DNA of 64,000 nucleotides, taken from positions 1,984,001 to 2,048,000 of the forward strand of contig NZ_JACRTF010000001.1 of assembly GCF_014385165.1 (NCBI RefSeq). The letters run 5' to 3'. The translations under genes were made by a program, and so were the position numbers. This document shows positions 1 through 7,816 of this stretch, piece after piece. The notes under the pieces were generated by a model. It saw only the letters and a list, made by a program, of their open reading frames with translations. It searched no databases and was not told where the DNA came from. The DNA is from Jilunia laotingensis. Lineage in GTDB: Bacteria > Bacteroidota > Bacteroidia > Bacteroidales > Bacteroidaceae. Each line of letters opens with the position of its first letter. The stretch's first letter is position 1.

Positions 1-41
1 TTAGATGTTTGAAGTTTCGCTGTTAAAATGCCCTTCTGGTC

Positions 42-1925
42 TTAATAAACGATCTTAACCGTTTGCTTTTCACCACGAATCAGGTAAATACCGTGTTTTG
101 GCAAGGTATACGAACCTTGAGAAGCTTTTAGTTGTAAGCCGGTTGCATCGTACACAGAAACGTTGTCTGCATCTACCTGTAACCGGTTTCCTTCCAAACG
201 ATAAGAAGGAGCATCCGCTTCCATTTCTTCTATGCCGCTTTCTCCTGTTGTTTTTGCTTCGATCTCAGAAGAATAATGAGTCTTTAAATTGTTGGAGAAA
301 CCTTGGATGGCATAGAAATAAGTAGTCCCTGAGTTCAATCCGTCAGCAACAACGCTTGTAGCCGTGCCGTCCGCTTCTTTTTTAGCAATGATGTTGCGTA
401 CAAGACCTGTAGCATCCATGGTGTGGGTACCGTAAGATTCTGCATAATCCATTTCATGGATATCCCATTCTTCCAGATAGAATTTATCGCTGGGAGCATA
501 AACGTTTGATTTACGGTAATAGCTCTTATCCTGTCCCCAGTTAGCATCTACGGTAGAGTTTATGTCCGGATTCTCATAACCGATGATGTCGATCAGTTTG
601 TCTTCGGGATTGAACAGACCGATGGCATCATCTCCCGTAAAGGTTACAATATTGCTGTAACCACCGCTTTGAAAACCGATTAAGGAATCGGCCACTTCGC
701 GTACGGCAGTGTATTGTGCATTGGCTATCGTATAAGTCTTTCCGTTTTCCAGCTTAACGTCCGGGAACTTAAATTCACTGGAAGTCAAGCCTCCCGCACC
801 GTTGGTTTCCATACGAAGAGCGTATCCGTTCAGGTCGACGCTCTTTCCTGTTCCGTTGAAAATTTCCAATGCACGGTTATTCGATTTTCCTTCTATGTAT
901 TTACTGATGAATAGATCAGTGGCCTGAAGCGGCTTTTCGGATTTAGTGTAGATGGTAGCAACGAATTTGTCGATACCTGCCACCGGATTCCATGCACAAG
1001 TGATGGAATTGTCGCTTACTGCGGTCGGCTGAATGGCTACCGGAGCAAATACTTTAGCTTTTCCGGTAAGGATGATTCTTTGTGTCAGATCACCGGACTT
1101 GATATTGAAAACCTCTTCTTTATCGCCTGCATTGACCGGTACGAAGTGGATAGAGAGATCACCACCGCTACGTGCATTCCAAGTGGCAGCTTTGGTGATG
1201 GTGAAACTCGGACGATCCGATTCGGCTTCTATGGTGATGTCTTCTGACAGGTTCTCACCGGAAATGCTAATCGTATTCTCTTCGCTTTGATCGCCTGCCA
1301 TCAGGTTTTCGAAATGGTGGTAATAAGCGGAGGTGGAAAGAATTTTTTCCGTGTTGCCCTCTCTCTTTTCGCTTACGATGACTTCAGTAAGGAAAAAGCG
1401 GGAAATGCCGTTCGGTTTTTCAGCAGTGAATCTGAGTTTGGCACCCGACGGAACATTTTTGAATGTTAACTGGTAAGGAGCTAAATTGCGGTCTACCACG
1501 TTGTTTGATTCCAGAATGTCCATCTTCTGGGCGCTTCCTTCCATGCCATCTACGGATACTACGATGTTTGTCGTATCTTTTGTCGTGCCTGTAAACCATA
1601 ACTGTGCGCGGAATTGCACTCTTATTTCGCTGGCTGTCTCTTGAGAGAATTTAAGTTGCGGAGAAGTGATATACCCCGTTTTCACCTTAGTGCCGAGTTT
1701 CACTGCTTTTTCACTGGGATAGGTGTTTTGGCTGTACCATCCTTCATTGTCTCCGTGTTCGTCAGGTTCAAAATAGGTGGATTCACTGAAATATCCTCCC
1801 TGGATGGTGGTACTGCTACACTTTGAGAATGTTTCTTGTAATACGGGTACATACTGTTGAGCATTTAAGCTAAGAAAACAGCTGTAGATGACAGCTAAGG
1901 AAAAGGTAAGTAGAAATCTTTTCAT
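42..1925 (-). CDS. Secreted lamin-tail-domain protein with C-terminal sorting-like domain
   Basis: A 627-residue exported protein of unknown function. Residues 1-22 are a signal peptide (MKRFLLTF...LNAQ). Residues about 23-190 look like a beta-rich jelly-roll or anchor domain, and about 190-290 like an Ig-like module. A lamin-tail domain starts near residue 337 (LFISKYIEG...NRALEIFN, then DLNGYALR, DAIGLF and DIIGYEN), a fold often seen in bacterial surface proteins. It seems to be inserted inside an Fn3 domain: strands before it (residues 295-330) and after it (GLNSGTTYFYAIQGF) look like two halves of one Fn3. The last 65 residues (SGIEEM...VYDATG...GIYLIRG...VKIVY) resemble Por-type sorting domains. 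No partner gene lies within 290 bp. The domain reading is by eye; the function is unknown. Confidence 0.8.
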   Translation of the reverse strand: MKRFLLTFSLAVIYSCFLSLNAQQYVPVLQETFSKCSSTTIQGGYFSESTYFEPDEHGDNEGWYSQNTYPSEKAVKLGTKVKTGYITSPQLKFSQETASEIRVQFRAQLWFTGTTKDTTNIVVSVDGMEGSAQKMDILESNNVVDRNLAPYQLTFKNVPSGAKLRFTAEKPNGISRFFLTEVIVSEKREGNTEKILSTSAYYHHFENLMAGDQSEENTISISGENLSEDITIEAESDRPSFTITKAATWNARSGGDLSIHFVPVNAGDKEEVFNIKSGDLTQRIILTGKAKVFAPVAIQPTAVSDNSITCAWNPVAGIDKFVATIYTKSEKPLQATDLFISKYIEGKSNNRALEIFNGTGKSVDLNGYALRMETNGAGGLTSSEFKFPDVKLENGKTYTIANAQYTAVREVADSLIGFQSGGYSNIVTFTGDDAIGLFNPEDKLIDIIGYENPDINSTVDANWGQDKSYYRKSNVYAPSDKFYLEEWDIHEMDYAESYGTHTMDATGLVRNIIAKKEADGTATSVVADGLNSGTTYFYAIQGFSNNLKTHYSSEIEAKTTGESGIEEMEADAPSYRLEGNRLQVDADNVSVYDATGLQLKASQGSYTLPKHGIYLIRGEKQTVKIVY

Positions 1926-1955
1926 AATTTATTTTTTTTTGTGTTATTAACAGCG

Positions 1956-1963
1956 CAAAGATA
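1956..1963 (-). promoter_or_regulatory. Possible -7 box for the lamin-tail gene
   Basis: On the minus strand the sequence TATCTTTG, followed by CG, fits the Bacteroides -7 box TAnnTTTG and lies 30 bp upstream of the ATG at 1925. No TTTG is found at the expected -33 distance, so this is only half a promoter. Confidence 0.35.
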
Positions 1964-2219
1964 GGGATGTTATTGGAATGTAAGCTTACATTTTAATTAC
2001 AATTTTATGAAAAGAATAGTGCTTTTGATTATCAATAAGGCTTAATTAATTCTTTTATAAGATCATGTACTGACTTTTTGTAAGAGAATGATCTTGAAAC
2101 CGTGCTTGTGGGAAGGGTGTCTGTTGGTTTGTTATAATAGCGATGTGCCAGCTATAGGTACTTTTCTCTGAAATATCAGCTAAATCCTATGTCCTGACAC
2201 ATCGTTAACTGTGTATAAA

Positions 2220-2741
2220 TTATTCTTCGTCCTTATACCAAGATGAGTACATCAGGTAGTTATGGGCGATTTTCTGATTCAATTCTTTGGCTTGGGCCGG
2301 GTCTACTTTTTTTATAAACTTGGCGGGAACACCTCCCCAGATGCTTCCGGGCTCTATCACAGTGTTGCTGAGTACCAGTGAACCAGCTGCAACAATTGCG
2401 CCTTCACCGACAACTGCATGATCGAGCAAAGTGGAACCCATGCCGATCAATGCATAATCTTTGACGGTGGCTCCATGGATGGTAACGTTATGTCCTACGG
2501 AGACATGATCGCCTATTTCAATGGTTGATTTTTCATATAAGGTGTGTAGCACGCTGCCGTCTTGAATATTAACGCCGTCACCGATTCGAATGGAGTTTAC
2601 GTCTCCTCTCAGCACGGTGCTGAACCAAATACTACAGTCGCGTCCCATTTTTACATCGCCGATGATAACGGCATTGTCGGCAAGAAAACAATTCTCACCG
2701 ATTTCCGGGGTAAATCCTCTTACTGATTTTATTAAAGCCAT
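2220..2741 (-). CDS. Gamma-carbonic-anhydrase-like hexapeptide-repeat protein
   Basis: A 173-residue left-handed beta-helix protein of the gamma carbonic anhydrase/YrdA/PaaY family, with length normal for that group. Hexapeptide turns run through almost the whole chain (GENCFLADNAVIIGDVKMG, then IRIGDGVNIQDGSVLH, then IEIGDHVSVGHNVTIHG). The histidines in SVLH and GHNVTIHG sit where the family places its zinc ligands. Members are trimeric and cytoplasmic; many have weak or no carbonic anhydrase activity, so the substrate is open. It starts 27 bp after the aminopeptidase stop on the same strand, so the two are probably co-transcribed. Confidence 0.88.
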   Translation of the reverse strand: MALIKSVRGFTPEIGENCFLADNAVIIGDVKMGRDCSIWFSTVLRGDVNSIRIGDGVNIQDGSVLHTLYEKSTIEIGDHVSVGHNVTIHGATVKDYALIGMGSTLLDHAVVGEGAIVAAGSLVLSNTVIEPGSIWGGVPAKFIKKVDPAQAKELNQKIAHNYLMYSSWYKDEE

Positions 2742-2768
2742 AAATTCGTTTGTTTATATATAGATTTA

Positions 2769-4550
2769 TCATAGTGCAGACGTTGCTGCCTTTAACCATG
2801 CTTTTTCTTCTCCGTCCAAGTGTGGAGACAATGTTTCGTATACTTTCTCATGATAGGAGTTCAACCAGGTTATTTCTTCTTCGGTAAGCATGTCCTTGAT
2901 GATCCCTTTTTTGCAGATAGGGCATAAGGTGATGGTTTCGAACTCCAGATATTCTTCAAACATTCCTCGGCCTATGCTGCATACAAGTTGCAGATTCTCG
3001 ATGCGGATGCCGTGGCTACCCGCTTTGTAAACTCCCGGTTCATTGGAAACGATCATGCCTGGCAGGAGCGGAGTCGGATTCTCATTCATCCGTATGCTTT
3101 GAGGCCCTTCGTGTACACTCAGGAAATGACCTACGCCATGTCCGGTGCCGTGGAGGAAATTCATTCTTTTTTGCCAGATAGGCATCCTTGCCAATACATC
3201 GAGCTGAGTGCCGCGTGTGCCGAGAGGGAACCGTGCCATTGCAAGTGCAATGTGCCCCTTTAATATAAGTGTGTAATCTTCTTTTTCCTCATCCGTTAAT
3301 TCTCCGAGAGCGATGGTGCGGGTAATGTCTGTTGTCCCATCTAAGTATTGTGCCCCGGAGTCCAGCAATAAGAAACCTTTCGGCTGAAGAGGGATATTTG
3401 TTTCTGGGGTGGCGGAATAGTGGACGATAGCTGCATGCTCTTTGTAGCCGGCAATGGTGTCGAAGCTTTCTCCCATGTAAAGTGCTTGTGCGGCACGGTA
3501 TTCGTGTAGCTTTCGGTCGATGCTGAGTTCGGTTTCCTGTCCTGTGGGAACCGCTTCTTCCAGCCATTTCAGAAAACGGACAAGGGCAATTCCGTCCCGC
3601 TTCATAGCAGCATGTGTCCCGGCTATCTCTTGTTCGTTGCGGACAGCCTTTAATAATGAAACCGGGGATGTGCCTGCAATAATTCTGCATGACGGATTGA
3701 CGGCAGAGTATATGGCATAATTTGTTTTTGTGGGATCGAGTAGCAGGTTTTTTATATTTAATTTTCTTAGGTAATCCTCTACATCTGCATAGGGCTGGAT
3801 GTCAACATCTTGCGATTTCAGGTAGTCATGTACCTCTTTTGTAACTTTCTCCGGTGAAATGAATAAGACGACATTGTTTTTAGTGATGAGCAGGTAGCTG
3901 ATTATGACAGGATTGCAATGCACATCACTTCCGCGCAGGTTCAGTGTCCAGGCTATCTCGTCCAGTGCGGACAGGAATAAACCTTCCACTTCTTTTTCTT
4001 CCAGATTTTTGCGAATGGTTTCTATTTTCTCTTTACAACTACGACCGGCATATTTCAAGTCGTAGATAAAAGCCGGGGCATCTGGCATAGGTGGACGGTT
4101 TAGCCATATTTTGCCAATAAGGTCTCCGGTGATTTCCAACTCTATTTGGTGCTTTTTCAGTAACTGGCTTAGCTGCTCGACTTGTGATACGGAGAACATA
4201 TTTCCGTCAATTCCTACTTTCTCATCCGGTTGCAAGTTTTGGCATAAGTATTCAATGAGCGTAGGTGTTTCGGGTAACATTTCCTTGTACAATGTTATCT
4301 CTGTGTCTTTTAGCTCATCTGCGGCTTGTAGAAAATACCGGGAATCAGTCCAAAGCCCCGCTTTGTCTGACAGGATGACGACAGTACCGGCTGAACCGGT
4401 AAATCCGGATATCCATTTTCTTGTTTCCCAATGGGGGGCGACATATTCACTTAGGTGCGGGTCTGTACTGGGGATAATAAATGCGCTGATTGGTTGTGGC
4501 TTGAATAGCATCCGCAGGGCATGTATTCGCTCATTAATCTTTTGCTCCAT
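2769..4550 (-). CDS. pepP: Xaa-Pro aminopeptidase (aminopeptidase P, M24B)
   Basis: A 593-residue cytoplasmic metallopeptidase that removes the N-terminal residue before proline. It has two creatinase-like N-terminal domains (about 1-290) and a pita-bread catalytic domain. Visible metal ligands are the aspartates in LLDSGAQYLDGTTDITR, the histidine in GTGHGVGHF, and the glutamates in SNEPGVYK and GIRIENL. The length matches the long aminopeptidase P form seen in Bacteroides and eukaryotes rather than the short E. coli PepP. The frame stays open 57 bp further upstream, but that part reads MLCIYCYFCK and overlaps the promoter-like box, so I chose the ATG at 4550 (MEQKINERIH). The gamma-carbonic-anhydrase-like gene follows closely. 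Confidence 0.9.
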   Translation of the reverse strand: MEQKINERIHALRMLFKPQPISAFIIPSTDPHLSEYVAPHWETRKWISGFTGSAGTVVILSDKAGLWTDSRYFLQAADELKDTEITLYKEMLPETPTLIEYLCQNLQPDEKVGIDGNMFSVSQVEQLSQLLKKHQIELEITGDLIGKIWLNRPPMPDAPAFIYDLKYAGRSCKEKIETIRKNLEEKEVEGLFLSALDEIAWTLNLRGSDVHCNPVIISYLLITKNNVVLFISPEKVTKEVHDYLKSQDVDIQPYADVEDYLRKLNIKNLLLDPTKTNYAIYSAVNPSCRIIAGTSPVSLLKAVRNEQEIAGTHAAMKRDGIALVRFLKWLEEAVPTGQETELSIDRKLHEYRAAQALYMGESFDTIAGYKEHAAIVHYSATPETNIPLQPKGFLLLDSGAQYLDGTTDITRTIALGELTDEEKEDYTLILKGHIALAMARFPLGTRGTQLDVLARMPIWQKRMNFLHGTGHGVGHFLSVHEGPQSIRMNENPTPLLPGMIVSNEPGVYKAGSHGIRIENLQLVCSIGRGMFEEYLEFETITLCPICKKGIIKDMLTEEEITWLNSYHEKVYETLSPHLDGEEKAWLKAATSAL

Positions 4551-4581
4551 AATAATATATAACTTAAAATACCACGATTTG

Positions 4582-4589
4582 CAAAAATA
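4582..4589 (-). promoter_or_regulatory. Possible -7 box for the aminopeptidase P gene
   Basis: Minus-strand TATTTTTG fits TAnnTTTG and lies 32 bp upstream of the chosen ATG at 4550. A TTTG is present further upstream but only 15 bp away rather than 19, so the promoter match is partial. It supports the shorter start for the gene. Confidence 0.4.
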
Positions 4590-4702
4590 GCAATAAATAC
4601 ATAACAAAACATCTGTATGACCGTATTTCTTGCTGTCTCTGAAATCATTAACTCTCTCTTAATAATCTCCTATTTTTTTAACGCTTATAGCCTTCAAAGA
4701 AA

Positions 4703-4739
4703 ACTATCCTCGGAGAAATGGTTATTCTTCGAGGATAGT
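4703..4739 (-). terminator. Rho-independent terminator after the M6 protease gene
   Basis: A 15-bp inverted repeat (ACTATCCTCGGAGAA with TTCTTCGAGGATAGT, one G-U pair) with a 7-nt loop lies 45 bp beyond the protease stop. Read on the minus strand the stem is followed by TTTTCTTTG. Confidence 0.8.
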
Positions 4740-4783
4740 CTGATAAATGTTCCGTGGCTGCTATTGTTTAGAGTTGGATGGGA

Positions 4784-6568
4784 TTATCTTACATTTACTT
4801 TGCTTGACTTAGTCCCAATGCGAACAATGTAGCAGCCTTTATCTACCGGAATACGGCAGTTGGCCTCTTTGCTTGTGTAGATCAATTCTCCTGACAATGA
4901 ATAGATGTTTATTTCGTCAAGTCCGTCATTGGAGATAACGATGGTTTGGCCTTCGCTATAAACTCTGAAGTCTGTAATTGCCTCGAAAGATTCAATGCCT
5001 GTGTCCTTCATAAAGTCGAAAGTGATTACACCATCTACTTCTTTGATGTTTGTTATCGGCTTGCCTACCTTTGCGCCTGAATTCCATAACATAGCAGGTT
5101 CTGAATCATCTGTGAAGGATGTGTTTTTTGATGAGCCGGGGAATACATCTTTCATGCTGCTTCCTTCTGACTCTCTTTTGTTTTTATCTGCTACTACCAA
5201 GGATACATGCTCGAATCCATCAGTGTTTACAGTGTTGCTACGCCATATTCCTTTGTCATATTGTATGTGGCAAATTAGCAAGCCGTGTCCTGGCAGGGCG
5301 GCATCCCAACCTACGTTTTGCCGATTCTCAAAAGTGAAGTATTCATTTGGATTTTTTTCCGATACTAGGAAGTATGCTTTGTTGGATGTGGCTAATGCTT
5401 CAAGTGATACGGATTGTGGGCCGTCCAGAAGTTCCGGTTTTAACCATCCCAAAGTATATTTATCCATGGCGGTATAGCCGGCAGGGGTCTTTGATTCATT
5501 GTTATACGAACCTATATCCATTACATCCCAACCGTTCAAACCAGGACAGCCGGAATATCTCGGATCATAAATATCAGGTAATCCTAAAATGTGGCTAAAC
5601 TCATGACAAAAAGTACCGATGCCGTCCAAAGTACTTCCTGTTTTTCCTCTAAGTTCGCAAGAGCAAGAATAACGACCGAGGTACAGTCCATCATACAGAT
5701 TCCAATCTTTGTATTCCAGGGTGGAAGATTGTGGCCAAACGGTTTCTTCCGGTCCTCCTTGGGCTTCACCGTAACCGGCATAGATGGCATATACAAAATC
5801 CACAACTCCGTCCTCATTCAAGTCATATGAACTGAAGTCTAAATCGGGATTTTGTTCTTTGGCTAATTTTACTGCTTCTGCCATCATTTCGTCCACTCTT
5901 TCTTTCCCGGCTTCTTCTGCAGAACCATAATATTTCCGGTTTTGGGATAAGGTGATAGGTCCTACTACATCAAAATGTAATTTCAGTTTGTTCTCGGATT
6001 GGTTTAAAAAGTAATCCCGTACGCTTCCGGAAGCGATGTCGCCATCGTAGTTTTCTTCGTTCATTACGCGATCATAAGCTTCGACTGTTGCTGCTTCCGA
6101 TAGCTTTATATCTTGATATTGTACGAGAACAACCAAGCCATGAACTTCTCCTACGGTTGGAAAATCCTGTTTGATGGTTCCTGGGCTAACTGCTTTTTGC
6201 CTGATCGATTTATCTAAGTTCATTTTTTCAATCAGGACATTTCTGAGGCTCTCTTGTCTTATACCTCTTATATATGTAATTTCATCAGGCGAGCGAAGTG
6301 TTTCGTCATGAGCAATCAGTGGACTTGCGATGACTTTACCTTCTTTGGATAACTCCGCATAGCAATAAAAACCGTTCAGACTCTTTTGTAGCATAAGTCC
6401 GTCAACTGTTTCATAATAGTGCATAAACTCGTCACCACGCAAATAGACTGTGAGTGTAGTACCATCCGGTTGTGTGAGTTGATGTTTTACGGGAAGTGCT
6501 GGCGCAGCTTCCATTGTCGCAATACACATAAATGTAATAAGCAAATTAAAAAGTAGTCGCTTTTCCAT
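4784..6568 (-). CDS. Secreted M6 family metalloprotease with C-terminal sorting-like domain
   Basis: A 594-residue exported zinc endopeptidase of the M6 (immune-inhibitor-A-like) group. Residues 1-22 form a signal peptide (MEKRLLFNLL...ATMEAA). The catalytic motif HEFSHILGLPD, a full HExxHxxGxxD, lies near residue 322, and GWDVMDIGSYN follows at the position of the Met-turn. Upstream, LNEDGVVDFVYAIYAGYGEA is typical of the M6 fold. The N-terminal 100 residues may be a propeptide. The last 70 residues (TGIESFEA...INIYSLSGELIY...GCYIVRIG) look like a Por-type sorting domain. M6 enzymes degrade host or dietary proteins, but the substrate here is unknown. The gene is divergent from the Crp/Fnr regulator at 6871. 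Confidence 0.88.
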   Translation of the reverse strand: MEKRLLFNLLITFMCIATMEAAPALPVKHQLTQPDGTTLTVYLRGDEFMHYYETVDGLMLQKSLNGFYCYAELSKEGKVIASPLIAHDETLRSPDEITYIRGIRQESLRNVLIEKMNLDKSIRQKAVSPGTIKQDFPTVGEVHGLVVLVQYQDIKLSEAATVEAYDRVMNEENYDGDIASGSVRDYFLNQSENKLKLHFDVVGPITLSQNRKYYGSAEEAGKERVDEMMAEAVKLAKEQNPDLDFSSYDLNEDGVVDFVYAIYAGYGEAQGGPEETVWPQSSTLEYKDWNLYDGLYLGRYSCSCELRGKTGSTLDGIGTFCHEFSHILGLPDIYDPRYSGCPGLNGWDVMDIGSYNNESKTPAGYTAMDKYTLGWLKPELLDGPQSVSLEALATSNKAYFLVSEKNPNEYFTFENRQNVGWDAALPGHGLLICHIQYDKGIWRSNTVNTDGFEHVSLVVADKNKRESEGSSMKDVFPGSSKNTSFTDDSEPAMLWNSGAKVGKPITNIKEVDGVITFDFMKDTGIESFEAITDFRVYSEGQTIVISNDGLDEINIYSLSGELIYTSKEANCRIPVDKGCYIVRIGTKSSKVNVR

Positions 6569-6870
6569 AACCTATAATTAATTGATGATTTGGTAAAAAT
6601 ATGCAAAATATATTTATTAGGCAAAGAAGTGATATTAAAATTAATACTTTTTGTCTATTGTAGAAGAAAAAATATTATAGATAATGTATTATTTATAGTA
6701 ATAAAATGATACATAAATAAACTATGAAATGTATGTGTAACATAGATAGATGGTGACTTTTTTATCTTTGGATTCTCTTATTAATCATTAACAATATTCT
6801 ATTTCTTGCAATTATCATGATTTTTCCTTAATATTGCATCTGTAAACACACAATAGCCAAAAAAAAACAA
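6569..6870. other. AT-rich divergent intergenic region (302 bp)
   Basis: It separates the minus-strand M6 protease from the plus-strand Crp/Fnr gene and must hold both promoters. It is very AT-rich, with runs of AAATATATTTATT type. A TATCTTTG box is at 6763-6770, and a better-placed box precedes the regulator. No small gene is visible. Confidence 0.6.
6805..6836 (+). promoter_or_regulatory. Possible promoter of the Crp/Fnr-type gene
   Basis: CTTG at 6805-6808 and TAATATTG at 6829-6836 are 20 bp apart, close to the Bacteroides pattern TTTG-N19-21-TAnnTTTG, with one mismatch in each box. The second box ends 34 bp before the ATG. Confidence 0.35.
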
Positions 6871-7446
6871 ATGATGGATCTTGCGCAAATAATACGTGAT
6901 ATATATCCGGTTTCGGATGAAGGATTAAATAAGATTTCAGCCTGTGTCCATACTCTTCATGTTAAAAGAGGGGAATTGATTATTACGCAGGGGAAGAAAT
7001 GTGAAAATCTTTTTCTGATTCGGAAAGGTTTGGTGCGCTCTTATTGCGATGATGACGGAAAAGAAGATACCCGTTGGTTCGCTATTGAGGGAGATGCTTT
7101 GGCCTCCATTCACTCATTGTATAGGGGTGAACCTGCTATGTCGTCTGTGGAAGCATTGATCCCAACAGATTTATACTACATATCAAAAAGCGATGTCGAA
7201 GAATTGCTTAATTATTCAAAGGAACTAGTTTATTGGGGGTATATGTTGGCTATAGAGGAACTTTATGCGTTGGAGCGGAGATATACCTATATAGGTACAG
7301 GCGATGCTTTTACACGCTATAAATCATTTATGAAAATGCGGTCTCGTGAGACTATTCGCCAGATACCGTTAAAGCACATTGCGTCGTACTTAAAGATGAC
7401 CCCTCAAACATTAAGCAAAATAAGATCTAAATATATTAAGGAATAG
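6871..7446 (+). CDS. Crp/Fnr family transcriptional regulator
   Basis: A 191-residue DNA-binding regulator. Residues about 20-120 form a cyclic-nucleotide-binding-type beta-barrel (VKRGELIITQGKKCENLFLI, then GLVRSY and EGDALASIHSLY). A short C-terminal winged helix-turn-helix is visible in IPLKHIASYLKMTPQTLSKIR. The usual phosphate-binding signature of true cAMP receptors is not clear and there is no Fnr cysteine cluster, so the ligand is unknown. Bacteroidetes carry many such short Crp-like proteins. Its position between the M6 protease and the secreted-protein operon makes those genes plausible targets, but this is inference. A second in-frame ATG follows at once (MMDL); I kept the first. 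Confidence 0.85.
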   Translation: MMDLAQIIRDIYPVSDEGLNKISACVHTLHVKRGELIITQGKKCENLFLIRKGLVRSYCDDDGKEDTRWFAIEGDALASIHSLYRGEPAMSSVEALIPTDLYYISKSDVEELLNYSKELVYWGYMLAIEELYALERRYTYIGTGDAFTRYKSFMKMRSRETIRQIPLKHIASYLKMTPQTLSKIRSKYIKE

Positions 7447-7816
7447 CCGTAGATGTGGGCTTTTGACGAAAGGTTATTCCAAAAGAAAAACTTTTTGTGT
7501 TTTATTTCTTTTCTCTTTTGATTTCTTAATCTAGATTCAGTAGATTCTTGTTTCAAACCACTAATTTTGTTTAAAATCAAAATGAGTTATGTAACTACTT
7601 ATTAAAAGAAGAACATGCCTCGCGATTGGATTATATTTTTCTTATATAAGTAATGAGAAAAATAAGATTGTTATTTCTTTTGCATTTGTTATTTTATTTG
7701 CGATGAAATAATAATACAAAACATATTATTTCTATGAATGAAATAATATTACTATATTAATTATTGATATTTACATTATAATAATTAGTATGTTTCACTA
7801 ATAAATGATTTGTGTT
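7447..7816. other. AT-rich non-coding gap (370 bp)
   Basis: No gene is visible. The second half is extremely AT-rich and repetitive in flavour (several AATAATATT and GAAATAATA stretches between about 7700 and 7800). It probably carries the promoter of the two-gene operon that starts at 7817, but no clean TTTG/TAnnTTTG pair was found. There is no obvious terminator after the Crp/Fnr gene. Confidence 0.5.

Noticed and set aside
3289..3690. A 133-codon minus-strand frame inside the aminopeptidase P gene
   Set aside because: It is an out-of-frame shadow rich in Arg and His, and the aminopeptidase frame is intact across it.
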